Numbered from the stretch's first letter, positions 50,649 to 59,498 are shown. The stretch is DNA of 64,000 nt from an uncultured Candidatus Melainabacteria bacterium (GCA_934754425.1 CAKVIN010000003.1:66391-130390), one strand, 5' to 3'. Numbers and translations are program-made. Notes: generated by a model from the letters alone, not told the origin.

Positions 50649-52849
50649 GAATTATCTACCGTTATTTCTTTCAAAAGTTGTTTTGCGTTGTCAATAAGCA
50701 TTTTGCATTGACATTCATTAATAATACTTATAATAACATTCTTGTAAAGCATATTTTTAAGTGATTTTAATTTGTTACTTCCATTTTGGCTCAAATAAAT
50801 TATTGCTATATATTTTAATAACGCATATTTTCTTTCATTCTCAATTCTATTTAAGTCTTTAATCAATTTATTACAATACTCATAGTTTTCTGAGTATAAA
50901 GATGTCTTTTGTTGTAATAAAGAGAAATCATTTATTTTTAACAAAATTTTATTCAGTATTTCTATAGAATATGTCGATTTACTAACATCACAATCAATTA
51001 AGTAATTTGCCAAGAATAACAGGGCATATTTATCGCTATCATTTATGACTTTTTGCATAAACTCAAATTCACAATCTAAAAGTTGTTCGTTGTTTTCGAA
51101 TATCATGTTTAATCCAAAATTATCAAAAATAACATATTTTTCTTCATTTAAACCAAATCTTCTAGAATAACCTTCACCATGAAAAACAGTATTTAGTAAT
51201 GATAATACTCTTTTGCAGTTATTAATATCTTTCACTTCTCTAAAATAATTATATGAATATTTTATAATACCTTCTAGTGGAGATGCTTTGTTTACAATAA
51301 AATCTTGTATAAGGTTAAACAATAATTTAAATTCAGAATCATTGTTGTCTAAGCAATTTTTTATTATGAATTTTGAAATACAATAGTCTCGGAGTTCATC
51401 AAATACAAAATAGAAAACTTCTTCTTCTGTTTCTGGCAATGTTCCTTCATATTTTCTTATTGTTCTACTAATTAGTAAATTTTCATCAGCAAATTTTTTG
51501 AATGTTATGAATTCTTCATCACTAATACCTAAATCGTTAATGGAAATTTCATCAAATTTTCCTTTTTCAAGCATTTTTTCTATTAGTTTATTTATAAACA
51601 ATTCCGGTTTATTAACATTATTTTTTAAAGATTCAATGTACTTTGCATATATTTTGAATTTATTTAAAGATATTATTTTTGTGTCAAAACCACTATATAC
51701 CTCAAAGAATATTCTCATTAGTAAAAGGGAATGAATTAAGTAGGAAAACACATCTTTGCCAATTTCACCATTAAAGCAAAATTCCTTACGATAGTTATCA
51801 AAAAGTCGTGATTTAATTCTTTTAGAATAACGAATTTGGTTTATTTCATATGTAAATATATATTCATCTTGATTTTTAAATAATTTATTATATCTATCTT
51901 CAAAATATTCAGAACGACAAGACATAAGTAATTTAACATTACTATATTTTTTTATAAAATCAATGAAATCATTCATTGTCGTATAAAAAACATCAGTATC
52001 ATTTTCATTAATTGCGTCTATTACAATATATAAATTTTTCCCTTTCAAATTTAATATTATATTTAAAATTTCTAAAATATTAAAAGGAAGCTTTGTTTTT
52101 AAAAATTCACTAACTTGTAATTGATTAATAACATATTCTTTTACATTCTTATTAATATCTCTTGAATTTATAAATATACAAGGATTATTAGTTCTTATAA
52201 TATGTTGTACCGTATTACATAATATGTTAGTTTTTCCATTGCCAGCAGTCCCTTTGATTAGTATACAATTAGTTTGCATAGCTTTTATAAAGTTAGTAAT
52301 TAATTCAAAAAAGGTACTATATGTATAACCAGCATTGTAATATCTCTCATAGGTTTTATCATCTTTATCCCTAAAAACATCTTTATTAAATCTTCTATCT
52401 TTGATTATGCAAAAACTAGAATATATTGTCGCTACAATTTCCTTTAAGCTTAAAAAAGCTGCACAAAAGGGATTTATATAAAATTTAATATTTTTATCTT
52501 TTATATTTTCTTTAAAAATATCACCATCAGAATTATCAAACAAAGAATTATAGATTGAAATGAGTTTTTGTTTCCATTTGCTCCCATATATAAAATATCT
52601 TAATACTTCTTTCGTGTTATCTAATTCTATGTATATTTTTTCTAAGTATTTTTTATTATTTTTAAAGAATTCAATTTGTTTTTGCGCAAGTATATTTTGT
52701 TTTTTCTCAAATGAAAAAAGCGTATGTATTATTAAAAATGTTATTAGTAAAAATACTATAAAACCATAACAATTTGAACAATAGGCAAACAAATCTAATA
52801 ACTTGTTAATAATAATTGATGAAATATTACAAAAACTTTCTATGTTCAT
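50645..52849 (-). CDS. Membrane-anchored STAND (NACHT-like) NTPase
   Basis: 734 residues. One N-terminal membrane helix (about 27-47), a helical linker, then a P-loop NTPase: Walker A KGTAGNGKT (about 199-207), Walker B LYIVIDAINE (273-282) in the acidic DA.NE form typical of NACHT/STAND proteins, and sensor LLMSCRSEYFE. The C-terminal about 350 residues are helical repeats, the usual sensor part. STAND NTPases such as Avs detect invading phage proteins and trigger effectors; here no nuclease domain is fused, and the effector could be the membrane helix or the co-encoded proteins. First gene of the operon, divergent from the methyltransferase at 52953. Confidence 0.8.
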   Translation of the reverse strand: MNIESFCNISSIIINKLLDLFAYCSNCYGFIVFLLITFLIIHTLFSFEKKQNILAQKQIEFFKNNKKYLEKIYIELDNTKEVLRYFIYGSKWKQKLISIYNSLFDNSDGDIFKENIKDKNIKFYINPFCAAFLSLKEIVATIYSSFCIIKDRRFNKDVFRDKDDKTYERYYNAGYTYSTFFELITNFIKAMQTNCILIKGTAGNGKTNILCNTVQHIIRTNNPCIFINSRDINKNVKEYVINQLQVSEFLKTKLPFNILEILNIILNLKGKNLYIVIDAINENDTDVFYTTMNDFIDFIKKYSNVKLLMSCRSEYFEDRYNKLFKNQDEYIFTYEINQIRYSKRIKSRLFDNYRKEFCFNGEIGKDVFSYLIHSLLLMRIFFEVYSGFDTKIISLNKFKIYAKYIESLKNNVNKPELFINKLIEKMLEKGKFDEISINDLGISDEEFITFKKFADENLLISRTIRKYEGTLPETEEEVFYFVFDELRDYCISKFIIKNCLDNNDSEFKLLFNLIQDFIVNKASPLEGIIKYSYNYFREVKDINNCKRVLSLLNTVFHGEGYSRRFGLNEEKYVIFDNFGLNMIFENNEQLLDCEFEFMQKVINDSDKYALLFLANYLIDCDVSKSTYSIEILNKILLKINDFSLLQQKTSLYSENYEYCNKLIKDLNRIENERKYALLKYIAIIYLSQNGSNKLKSLKNMLYKNVIISIINECQCKMLIDNAKQLLKEITVDNS

Positions 52850-52917
52850 GTGCAGATTTTACCATGAATAAGAGGTATCTGCTAATAAAGTAATATTAAA
52901 TAACAAAACTTTGCAAA

Positions 52918-52953
52918 TTCACATATCATAAAATTTTATGTATAATGATTATA
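52918..52953 (+). promoter_or_regulatory. Promoter giving a leaderless methyltransferase mRNA
   Basis: -35 TTCACA (52918-52923), 17-nt spacer, -10 TATAAT (52941-52946). The expected start of transcription coincides with ATG 52953, and no ribosome binding site is present. Confidence 0.6.
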
Positions 52954-54362
52954 TGAATGAATATGCAAGACAAATTTCATTATTTGAGGATTATAATATA
53001 GACAAGCCTACTGTAAAATTTATAGACTTATTTGCAGGCTTAGGCGGTATTAGGCTGGGCTTTGAACAAGCCTTTAATGAAATGGGATATAATACGGAAT
53101 GTGTTTTAACTTCTGAGATAAAACCTCATGCGATTCAAGCATTGGAAGCTAATTTTGAACATAAAAATCTTGTTGGGGACATATGCAAAGTAGACGCAAA
53201 ATCAATAGAGGACTTTGATTTTTTATTAGCAGGTTTTCCATGCCAAGCATTTAGTGCCGCAGGTAAAGGATTAGGATTTTTAGATACAAGAGGAACTTTA
53301 TTTTTTGAAGTTGAGAGAATTTTAAAAGAAAAGCGTCCGTATGGTTTTATTTTAGAAAATGTTGAAGGTTTGGTTTTACATGATAGGGCAAGTAATAAGG
53401 ATTCTATTGGTAGAACATTACAGACAATATTAATGTCTCTTGAAAATCTTGGTTACAATGTTTCTTGGCGTCTCATAGAATGCCAAATTTTTGGTATTCC
53501 CCAACTAAGAAAAAGGGTTTTTATAACCGGAACATTGAAATCAAAGGTTAATATTGATAATTTCAAAATTAAGCATTCAAAACTTGCGGATATTTTAGAG
53601 TCTAATAAACCATTAGTAAAGAGCCATTTTACTGATTGTTTGTTAAAACACTATAAACCCCAAGAATTATATGGAAAAGCTATTAAAGATAAGCGCGGGG
53701 GCGCAAATAATATTCATAGTTGGGATATAGAATTAAAAGGTAGCATAAATAAACAACAAATCTCTTTAATGGAAAAATTATTTAAAGAGCGTAGAAAGAA
53801 ACATTGGGCAGAGGAAATTGGCATAAAATGGATGGACGGTATGCCATTAACTTTAAATCAAATTAGTACATTTGCTACAATGCCAAATTTAAAGAGTTTA
53901 TTAGATGATTTGGTTGAAAAAAATTATTTAGTAAAAGAATACCCTAAGGATATTGTTAAGGTTTTATTACCAAATGGCAAATATAAAGAAGAAAGACAGC
54001 AAGATAGCACAAAAGAGAAGGGATATAATATTGTTTCAGGGAAATTAAGTTATGAATTTACAAAAATATTAGACCCTAATGACATTGCTCCTACATTAGT
54101 TGCTACAGATGTATCACATCTAGGTATTGTTGACGGTGAAGGTATAAGACGCTTAACAATAAGGGAAGGGTTAAGGATGTTTGGTTATCCTGAATCATAC
54201 AGTTTAGACTTTTTTGATAATACTAGTACAAATAAAGCCAAAGCATTTGATTTATTAGGAAATACCGTTGTTGTACCTGCAATTAAAAATATTGCTTTAA
54301 GATTAGCTGGCACATATAAAAATGATAATATTGTTGATAAAGAACTTTTATGTGCGAGTTAG
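52953..54362 (+). CDS. DNA (cytosine-5) methyltransferase (presumed GGNNCC, NgoBV-type system)
   Basis: 469 residues from ATG 52953. Motif I FIDLFAGLGGIRLGFEQ, motif IV LLAGFPCQAFSAAGKG with the catalytic Cys, FILENVEGL, motif VIII PQLRKRVFITG and the ending LLGNTVVVPAIKNIA are all present. The partner at 54348-55052 resembles R.NgoBV, which cuts GGNNCC, so this enzyme should protect that site (inference). The upstream in-frame ATG 52938 is rejected because the consensus -10 lies after it. Convergent overlap of 15 bp with the endonuclease. Confidence 0.9.
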   Translation: MNEYARQISLFEDYNIDKPTVKFIDLFAGLGGIRLGFEQAFNEMGYNTECVLTSEIKPHAIQALEANFEHKNLVGDICKVDAKSIEDFDFLLAGFPCQAFSAAGKGLGFLDTRGTLFFEVERILKEKRPYGFILENVEGLVLHDRASNKDSIGRTLQTILMSLENLGYNVSWRLIECQIFGIPQLRKRVFITGTLKSKVNIDNFKIKHSKLADILESNKPLVKSHFTDCLLKHYKPQELYGKAIKDKRGGANNIHSWDIELKGSINKQQISLMEKLFKERRKKHWAEEIGIKWMDGMPLTLNQISTFATMPNLKSLLDDLVEKNYLVKEYPKDIVKVLLPNGKYKEERQQDSTKEKGYNIVSGKLSYEFTKILDPNDIAPTLVATDVSHLGIVDGEGIRRLTIREGLRMFGYPESYSLDFFDNTSTNKAKAFDLLGNTVVVPAIKNIALRLAGTYKNDNIVDKELLCAS

Positions 54363-55052
54363 TATATTATTTTTCAATTCAAATACTTTATTGAAATATT
54401 CGAAATAATGTTCTCTTAATACATTAAGCCAATCATTTGCATATTGACGGTTTTTATATTCAGCTAATGTGGCATATATTGCAGTCAAGAATTCGTCCTT
54501 ATCATTAAATGAACCCCTTCTGCCATATTTAAAATCAGTATTAGGACGAATATTATATATCATACCTCTTTTTACTTGAGTTTTTAAAGCAAATCTTTCA
54601 GAAGTTCCTGCGATTTCCCAAATTTTATGTTTCCATATTTTTTGAATAGAGATATTCCCTTCTTCTGACATTTCATAACCAAAAATCAAATAATCAGCGT
54701 CAAGTCTATAAGGTTTTTCTTTAACTGAATCACAATATGATTCAAAATTTGCAATATCAAAAGCAGGTGTTCTAGAGTAATGGAAAGCTTTTACCTCTAA
54801 CATATTATGAACATTATCTTCGCCTAAATAAAAATCCGGGAACTCTTGAGTATTATTAGGCTCTCTTTGATAAAAATTATTTTCTACTAGGTATTGTTTT
54901 AGCCAAGCTTGTAATGTTATACCAACGGTGTCCGTAGTATTAATTTTTACAGTAACACCATTCAAAGTAAATGTTATAGAACCTGTTTTCCCAATAATAC
55001 CTGATTGCAGTAAATTCTCATATAAAGTTTGTGCAGATATAATATCACTCAT
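54348..55052 (-). CDS. Type II restriction endonuclease, NgoBV family
   Basis: 234 residues. The catalytic core is FPDFYLGEDNVHNMLEVKAF, a clean PD-(D/E)xK site (D, then E and K in LEVK). The surrounding pattern (QEFPDFYL, FDIANFESYCDS, YRLDADYLIFGY, TQVKRGMIYNIRP) is that of NgoBV-family enzymes, whose prototype recognises GGNNCC. TATAAT lies just upstream of the start with almost no leader, so this gene too may have a near-leaderless mRNA. Convergent with the methyltransferase. Confidence 0.85.
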   Translation of the reverse strand: MSDIISAQTLYENLLQSGIIGKTGSITFTLNGVTVKINTTDTVGITLQAWLKQYLVENNFYQREPNNTQEFPDFYLGEDNVHNMLEVKAFHYSRTPAFDIANFESYCDSVKEKPYRLDADYLIFGYEMSEEGNISIQKIWKHKIWEIAGTSERFALKTQVKRGMIYNIRPNTDFKYGRRGSFNDKDEFLTAIYATLAEYKNRQYANDWLNVLREHYFEYFNKVFELKNNILTRT

Positions 55053-55151
55053 AATAGGAGATTATTATAAACAAATTAATTATTCAAGATATTTATGGGC
55101 ATGTTGCAAACTTATGCAAATCTTTTAGACTGTTTGTTTTTTACTAAATTT

Positions 55152-55167
55152 CTTTCTCGATAAAATT
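55152..55167 (+). promoter_or_regulatory. Shared 16-bp upstream motif before the small gene
   Basis: CTTTCTCGATAAAATT, identical to 1256-1271 (opposite strand) in element A and in the same orientation to the paralogous gene, here 28 nt before its ATG. Confidence 0.5.
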
Positions 55168-55195
55168 GATTTTATGCAATTTTAAAGGAGGAAGA

Positions 55196-55411
55196 ATGGT
55201 AGAAGTTAAGAATGAGACACAGGAAGAAACAATGCGAGAGGTGGGACACCTTTTATTAGAGGTTAAGTGTTTGGCAAGGTTAGGAGCATTAGCTTCAGAT
55301 TCTTGTATATGTGATGATGAATTACAAATGCAGGATAACTTAGAATATTATTTTGCATTGCGTCAAGTCGCACATCTTATTCGCGAAATTGAACATTTAT
55401 TATTTGACTAA
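55196..55411 (+). CDS. Small conserved element protein (paralogue of 990-1190)
   Basis: 71 residues, helical and acidic. ATG 55196 is preceded by AAAGGAGGAAGA, nearly the same leader as its paralogue; the longer frame from 55166 would swallow this site. Core LGALASDSCICDDELQMQD and an IEHLL ending. No named family. It overlaps by 4 bp the convergent 266-residue gene. The two copies on two related elements suggest a core function of this element family, such as regulation of excision or replication. Confidence 0.7.
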   Translation: MVEVKNETQEETMREVGHLLLEVKCLARLGALASDSCICDDELQMQDNLEYYFALRQVAHLIREIEHLLFD

Positions 55412-56208
55412 TTAATAATATACGACTGCTTTGTTTTTTCTTCATATAAAAAGATTTTATCAAAATTTGAATTGAATTTATGATTAAATATATTTTCACT
55501 AAAAGAATAATAATTTCCACATTTTGAATCAGGGACATATATTAATAAAAAGCACTTGTTACAATTTGTTCTATATTTATCTATTTTACGATTCTTTTTA
55601 TCAATGCATTTTTGTAATTCTTTTATTGGGTCTATTGTAGCCATTCCGGCATTATTTACCCTGCAGTCATATTTATTACTCCACGGACATATAAACGGGT
55701 CTATTGAAATTTTAAAATAATCATCTTCTATTTGAATCCATTCTTGAACAAGTTTACCACTTTTTAAGTTATCAACATTTTTAGTAATAATATTTTCTAA
55801 TTCTTTATTTACGGCGTCTTTTTTAGGAATTTTTGAAAAGCCAGGATTATAAGCATAATCAATATGGTCATTCCAATTTGGACTAAATTTACGGGGGTCA
55901 TATTTATCTATAAGTATTGAAATATTTATTCCATAATTTTCAGAAGCATACCTGCGCAAATTATTGCCATATCTTATAAGAGCTTGTGAATATTGTGTAT
56001 TTTTATTTTTTGCAATAAATTGGGTGTGTTCTAACGCATATTTTGTTTCATCTTTTTTAATCAACAAAAAGTCAGGCGATTCAGATTCTTTAATTTCAGC
56101 AATATTATTTTTTAGTAAAAAAGATTTGCCAACTTGAGTATTAAAAAAACATGTTATTTGTTCTTTTTCTTCCTGCTTTTTAATATCATCTTTTTTCATA
56201 ATAATCAT
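55408..56208 (-). CDS. Possible PD-(D/E)xK-type nuclease, unknown family
   Basis: 266 residues. Near residue 45, SESPDFLLIKKDETKYALEH looks like the first part of a PD-(D/E)xK fold (PD, then E in ALEHTQ), as in nucleases with PDF...[IA]EHT cores, though a clear lysine after the E is missing. Other parts (CPWSNKYDCRV, CNKCFLLIYV) hold cysteines. No domain is certain. It follows the restriction-modification pair and may be an additional defence nuclease or an orphan. The start is at 56208 or at ATG 56199. Confidence 0.55.
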   Translation of the reverse strand: MIIMKKDDIKKQEEKEQITCFFNTQVGKSFLLKNNIAEIKESESPDFLLIKKDETKYALEHTQFIAKNKNTQYSQALIRYGNNLRRYASENYGINISILIDKYDPRKFSPNWNDHIDYAYNPGFSKIPKKDAVNKELENIITKNVDNLKSGKLVQEWIQIEDDYFKISIDPFICPWSNKYDCRVNNAGMATIDPIKELQKCIDKKNRKIDKYRTNCNKCFLLIYVPDSKCGNYYSFSENIFNHKFNSNFDKIFLYEEKTKQSYIIN

Positions 56209-56316
56209 ATTATCATAACAATATATACCATTATAGAATCTATAATATAGCTAGTTATAAGTAAATAAATGTAAGCAAGTTATTTTTTAAACGTAAAAAT
56301 AAAGCGTTAAAATTTT

Positions 56317-56532
56317 CTAAAGTTCTTCAAATAGATTAGAAGGCTTGATATTTAAAGCACGCGCAATTTTAAACACATTTTCAACAGTTGTATTTCTTTC
56401 ACCGCGCTCAATCATTCCAATAAAATTAGGAGACATATCAAGAATTTCTGCAAGTTCAAGTTGAGTTAGGCTATGGTCTAACCTCAAAGCCTTCAAACGC
56501 TTGCCAAACTTTTGTAAATCCTTTTTACTCAT
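56317..56532 (-). CDS. XRE-family transcriptional regulator (paralogue of 742-993)
   Basis: 71 residues, almost entirely helix-turn-helix (RLKALRLDHSLTQLELAEIL, then DMSPNFIGMIERGERNTTVE). The recognition helix region is nearly the same as in the regulator of element A, so the two may bind similar operators. Both genes have an ACGGTnnGTTT sequence in their upstream regions. It is divergent from the secreted-protein operon at 56645 and could control it, which is inference. Confidence 0.85.
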   Translation of the reverse strand: MSKKDLQKFGKRLKALRLDHSLTQLELAEILDMSPNFIGMIERGERNTTVENVFKIARALNIKPSNLFEEL

Positions 56533-56644
56533 TCTTACATTTTCGTGTTAATATACACATATATAAATAAACTGACCGTGTGTTTTATTCTCAAAATGGT
56601 TAGTGTGTAAGGATAACAAGATTAAAACTAGGAGAAGTTTACAA

Positions 56645-57316
56645 ATGAAAAAGATTTTAATTTTATTCACAGTAATTATGTGTTTTGCAAGCGTACCAAT
56701 GGCAGAAGCTAAAAAGCCCATGCCGGAAGATGTACCACAAATAGGATTCAACATATTACAGGCTAATAATGTACAAAAAAGAATGGTATTTAAAAGCACG
56801 ACACAAATTAGAAATCCAAGAGCAGAACTTGATTATAAACCTAAAAATACAGGACTTGATGTAACAGGCAGAATTATTTGGGTACATGGCGATGTATTTA
56901 GTTTGGTTGATGATGAAAACGAATTAGCCGGACTTTTAAGTTATGCCGTAGCTGTTGGTGAAAATTCATACAAAGGAATTTTTCAAGGATTTTTCTCTAA
57001 CTTTACATATTCATTAAATCCAAGACCAAAAGAAAATAAGTTTGATATAAAAGCTGTAGATTATATGGTGAAAGCAGGATATAACCCCATAGCACTTATA
57101 ACAATTTATAATAAAACGCTTGCACAAACTCGTTATGAGTGGTGCCACTTCTACCCGCTTGCAACAAAAAGAATGGTAAATATTTATGAGTACATTTATA
57201 AAAAATATCCTCAATACCTTACAAATAATGCTTATGAGAATAATATTTATTATAAAAATTTCTTATCAACCACAGGAAAAGAAATGAAGAAAATTGAAAA
57301 GAAACTAAACAAATAA
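56645..57316 (+). CDS. Exported M48-peptidase homologue without catalytic motif (pseudoenzyme)
   Basis: 223 residues with a signal peptide (MKKILILFTVIMCFASVPMA, cleavage after AEA). It aligns with the M48 peptidase at 23159-24121: DVFSLVDDENELAGLLSYAV corresponds to the region with HEIGH, but the zinc site reads YAVAV; IKAVDYMVKAGYNP and IYEYIYKKYPQYL match the later parts almost exactly. So it lost the metal ligands and should be inactive as a protease. It may inhibit or decoy the host enzyme. ATG 56645 has AGGAGA upstream; first of four genes for exported or anchored proteins. Confidence 0.75.
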   Translation: MKKILILFTVIMCFASVPMAEAKKPMPEDVPQIGFNILQANNVQKRMVFKSTTQIRNPRAELDYKPKNTGLDVTGRIIWVHGDVFSLVDDENELAGLLSYAVAVGENSYKGIFQGFFSNFTYSLNPRPKENKFDIKAVDYMVKAGYNPIALITIYNKTLAQTRYEWCHFYPLATKRMVNIYEYIYKKYPQYLTNNAYENNIYYKNFLSTTGKEMKKIEKKLNK

Positions 57317-57325
57317 GGAGTCGGT

Positions 57326-57598
57326 ATGAAAAGATTATTGATTCTAAGTTTTGTTTTGTTTGCTATATCGGGCAAGAGTTTTGCTTACTATTCTTATGAG
57401 CAGATTAAATATGAGCAAAGCATAGGAAGTCATGAAACACTTGACAGGGTAATGGAAAATCCTAAACAAGCTGAAAAGATGTATTATCAGCACTTGAATG
57501 AAAAGAATAATTACAATAGGGATTCATATAATTATTCAAAACCAACATATACAGAAGAAAAGCCATTGTACAAGTTTGGAAATTCTTCTGAATTGTAA
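57326..57598 (+). CDS. Small exported protein of unknown function
   Basis: 90 residues. Signal peptide LLILSFVLFAISGKSFA, then a Tyr/Asn-rich mature part (YYSYEQIKYEQSIGSHETLD). AAGGAG stands before ATG 57326, 9 nt after the pseudo-peptidase gene, in an operon with it. No family recognised. Confidence 0.6.
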   Translation: MKRLLILSFVLFAISGKSFAYYSYEQIKYEQSIGSHETLDRVMENPKQAEKMYYQHLNEKNNYNRDSYNYSKPTYTEEKPLYKFGNSSEL

Positions 57599-57625
57599 TA
57601 ACAAAAATTTAATATAAGGAATAAT

Positions 57626-58021
57626 ATGATTAAACTTCTGATAGGTATAATATTTTTAATAGTAGCAATGGTATTTAGACTTATTGTTGCAGGAATAGGA
57701 GCAGTTAGTACTGTTACAAATAAACGAGGTACATTTATAAATTTTGGCACTCAGTATTTAAAACAGACAAATGTATGCTATAGGGCGATTGTGCCTTACA
57801 TGTCGCAACTTGTTGATGATATTCTTATTTATTCAAAAGGAAGAAATTATTCTATTGCTGATGAAACAGAATTTATTGAAACAGTTTTATATAGATGTGT
57901 TTGTGCTTTATGTCCTGAAGAAGCTACAATGGTACATAGGCCACAACCTATGCCACATATTGAAAGAGAAGCTGTAATATATAGTTTTCAATTTTTATCA
58001 AAATATAATATAAAAAATTAA
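57626..58021 (+). CDS. Small membrane-anchored protein of unknown function
   Basis: 131 residues. A long N-terminal hydrophobic helix (LLIGIIFLIVAMVFRLIVAG) is followed by a soluble part with CVCALCPEE and a PQPMPHIERE segment. AAGGAA precedes ATG 57626. Third gene of the operon; the next begins 8 nt after its stop. No family recognised. Confidence 0.6.
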   Translation: MIKLLIGIIFLIVAMVFRLIVAGIGAVSTVTNKRGTFINFGTQYLKQTNVCYRAIVPYMSQLVDDILIYSKGRNYSIADETEFIETVLYRCVCALCPEEATMVHRPQPMPHIEREAVIYSFQFLSKYNIKN

Positions 58022-58029
58022 GAGGTTAT

Positions 58030-58377
58030 ATGAAAAAATGTTTAATAATTTTATTTGCTCTTATTTTTGGCACAGGGTGTGCCTTTGCAAAAGACTTAAC
58101 TATGCACAACACATTGCAAATAAATACGGATTCAGAATTATTATTGAGTCATGAATATTACAAAGGTATTAAGATTAAAAGCATAAAAATTAAGCAGATA
58201 GAAATAAATCATGATTCATATATAACAAATGGGGAAGTATTAGAAGGCGACCCGAATTCTTTTAGTATTGTGGTTGAAATTACAGATATGAAAGGTAATA
58301 CAACAGAGCTATTTGGACACCGCAGCTTGTCGCACGGTGATTATACATACTTTGTAACACCTGAAGAAAAAGAATAA
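58030..58377 (+). CDS. Small exported protein of unknown function
   Basis: 115 residues. Signal peptide MKKCLIILFALIFGTGCAFA, with cleavage after AFA more likely than lipidation, because GTGC is a poor lipobox. The mature part is a predicted beta-sandwich-like domain (IKSIKIKQIEINHDSYITNG, SFSIVVEITDMKG). Fourth and last gene of the exported-protein operon. Confidence 0.6.
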   Translation: MKKCLIILFALIFGTGCAFAKDLTMHNTLQINTDSELLLSHEYYKGIKIKSIKIKQIEINHDSYITNGEVLEGDPNSFSIVVEITDMKGNTTELFGHRSLSHGDYTYFVTPEEKE

Positions 58378-58703
58378 TATTAACGAGACGCTGTGAACCA
58401 AAGAATCAGCTAGTTATACGCTTATATTTATAAGCGGTTAAATTTTTATGAGGGTTATTTATCCTTCTACGCTTTCAAAACCACTTCATATTTTATACGG
58501 CGTCCCCTTTAAACTTGTTGATTCAGTTAGATATATACTAAGAGACCGATTTATTTTGTGGCATTTATTAAAAAATTTTTGCTTGTTATTAATAAGTTGC
58601 AGGTATGATAAGTAAATAACTTTTTTATTTTAAACTAACCATACTAACCAAAGTAACCGGTTAGTATGGTTAATAAGGTTAATTTGTTTTGCAAAAGTTT
58701 ACT
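58378..58703. other. 326-bp gap with a 13-bp perfect inverted repeat
   Basis: AACCATACTAACC (58637-58649) and GGTTAGTATGGTT (58659-58671) are perfect inverted arms with a 9-nt spacer that itself ends in AACC; further AACC/GGTT half-sites flank it. No T-tract follows, so it is more like a protein-binding site, operator or part of a replication origin than a terminator. A small hairpin CGCTTATATTTATAAGCG lies near 58420. No gene is seen. Confidence 0.45.
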
Positions 58704-59498
58704 TTAAAATTCACGCATATCAAAGACCTCATCTTCTTCACAGGTGCGAATTGTGTAGAATATCTCACAGTTTTTTTTATATTGTTCTAAATAAAAATCT
58801 TCAAATACTTTATAAAACTCTTTTTCAGTTTCTTCAATTTTAAAATTTAATTTATCCTCGGCATAATTATTTTTTGCTTGTTGTTTTTTATATTTTTCAA
58901 TTCTTCTTAATAATCTAGAAAGCCTTTGATTCATGGATTTTTTAGTATAAGCCCATTCTTTATAATGACATCCCTTTGCGTGTTCTTGTGGATTCGGATC
59001 ATCTTCAATACAATCAGCAGTATGGCAGTATTTTTTCTTATGAGAAAAATATAGTTTTTGTTTCTTTCCCATTAAAGTTTCAATTTCATAATAATCAGGT
59101 TTTCCGCAAACTATACATTGCTTATAAGGTTTTTCATATTTACTTTTTACAAAATCATCAAACTCAAAATATTTTAAATCTGCTATATGTACTAAAAGCC
59201 ACTCTAAAGCATTTATTTTAGGGCTTATTATTAGTTTATATGATAGGCAGAATGGGGAAGGTTGCGGGGTCAAAATATCTTTCAATCTGCATGCCAAAAT
59301 ATCAAGAGTGATTTTTAAATGCTCTTTTTTAAGTCTTAAATACGGGTAAATATATGTTTTATAATATGCATCTTTAGTTATATTTAATTCCTTTAATAGT
59401 GAATCCGGCACGCTTTCTCCGTACCATTCATCCCAAACCCTTTCATATTCTTCCTTATACCATTTACAAAACCTTTTCCCTAAAATTTCATATTTCAT
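58704..59498 (-). CDS. Zinc-finger protein of the element's replication region
   Basis: 264 residues. The central part has CIVCGKPDYYE and a later YCHTADC with CHYKEW, suggesting one zinc site; the rest is helical and very basic (SRLLRRIEKYKKQQAKNNY). Start taken at ATG 59498 (GAGG 8 nt upstream); the TTG 59513 frame contains that site. It is divergent from the replication module at 59624. Perhaps a DNA-binding initiator or regulator; no family recognised. Confidence 0.55.
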   Translation of the reverse strand: MKYEILGKRFCKWYKEEYERVWDEWYGESVPDSLLKELNITKDAYYKTYIYPYLRLKKEHLKITLDILACRLKDILTPQPSPFCLSYKLIISPKINALEWLLVHIADLKYFEFDDFVKSKYEKPYKQCIVCGKPDYYEIETLMGKKQKLYFSHKKKYCHTADCIEDDPNPQEHAKGCHYKEWAYTKKSMNQRLSRLLRRIEKYKKQQAKNNYAEDKLNFKIEETEKEFYKVFEDFYLEQYKKNCEIFYTIRTCEEDEVFDMREF

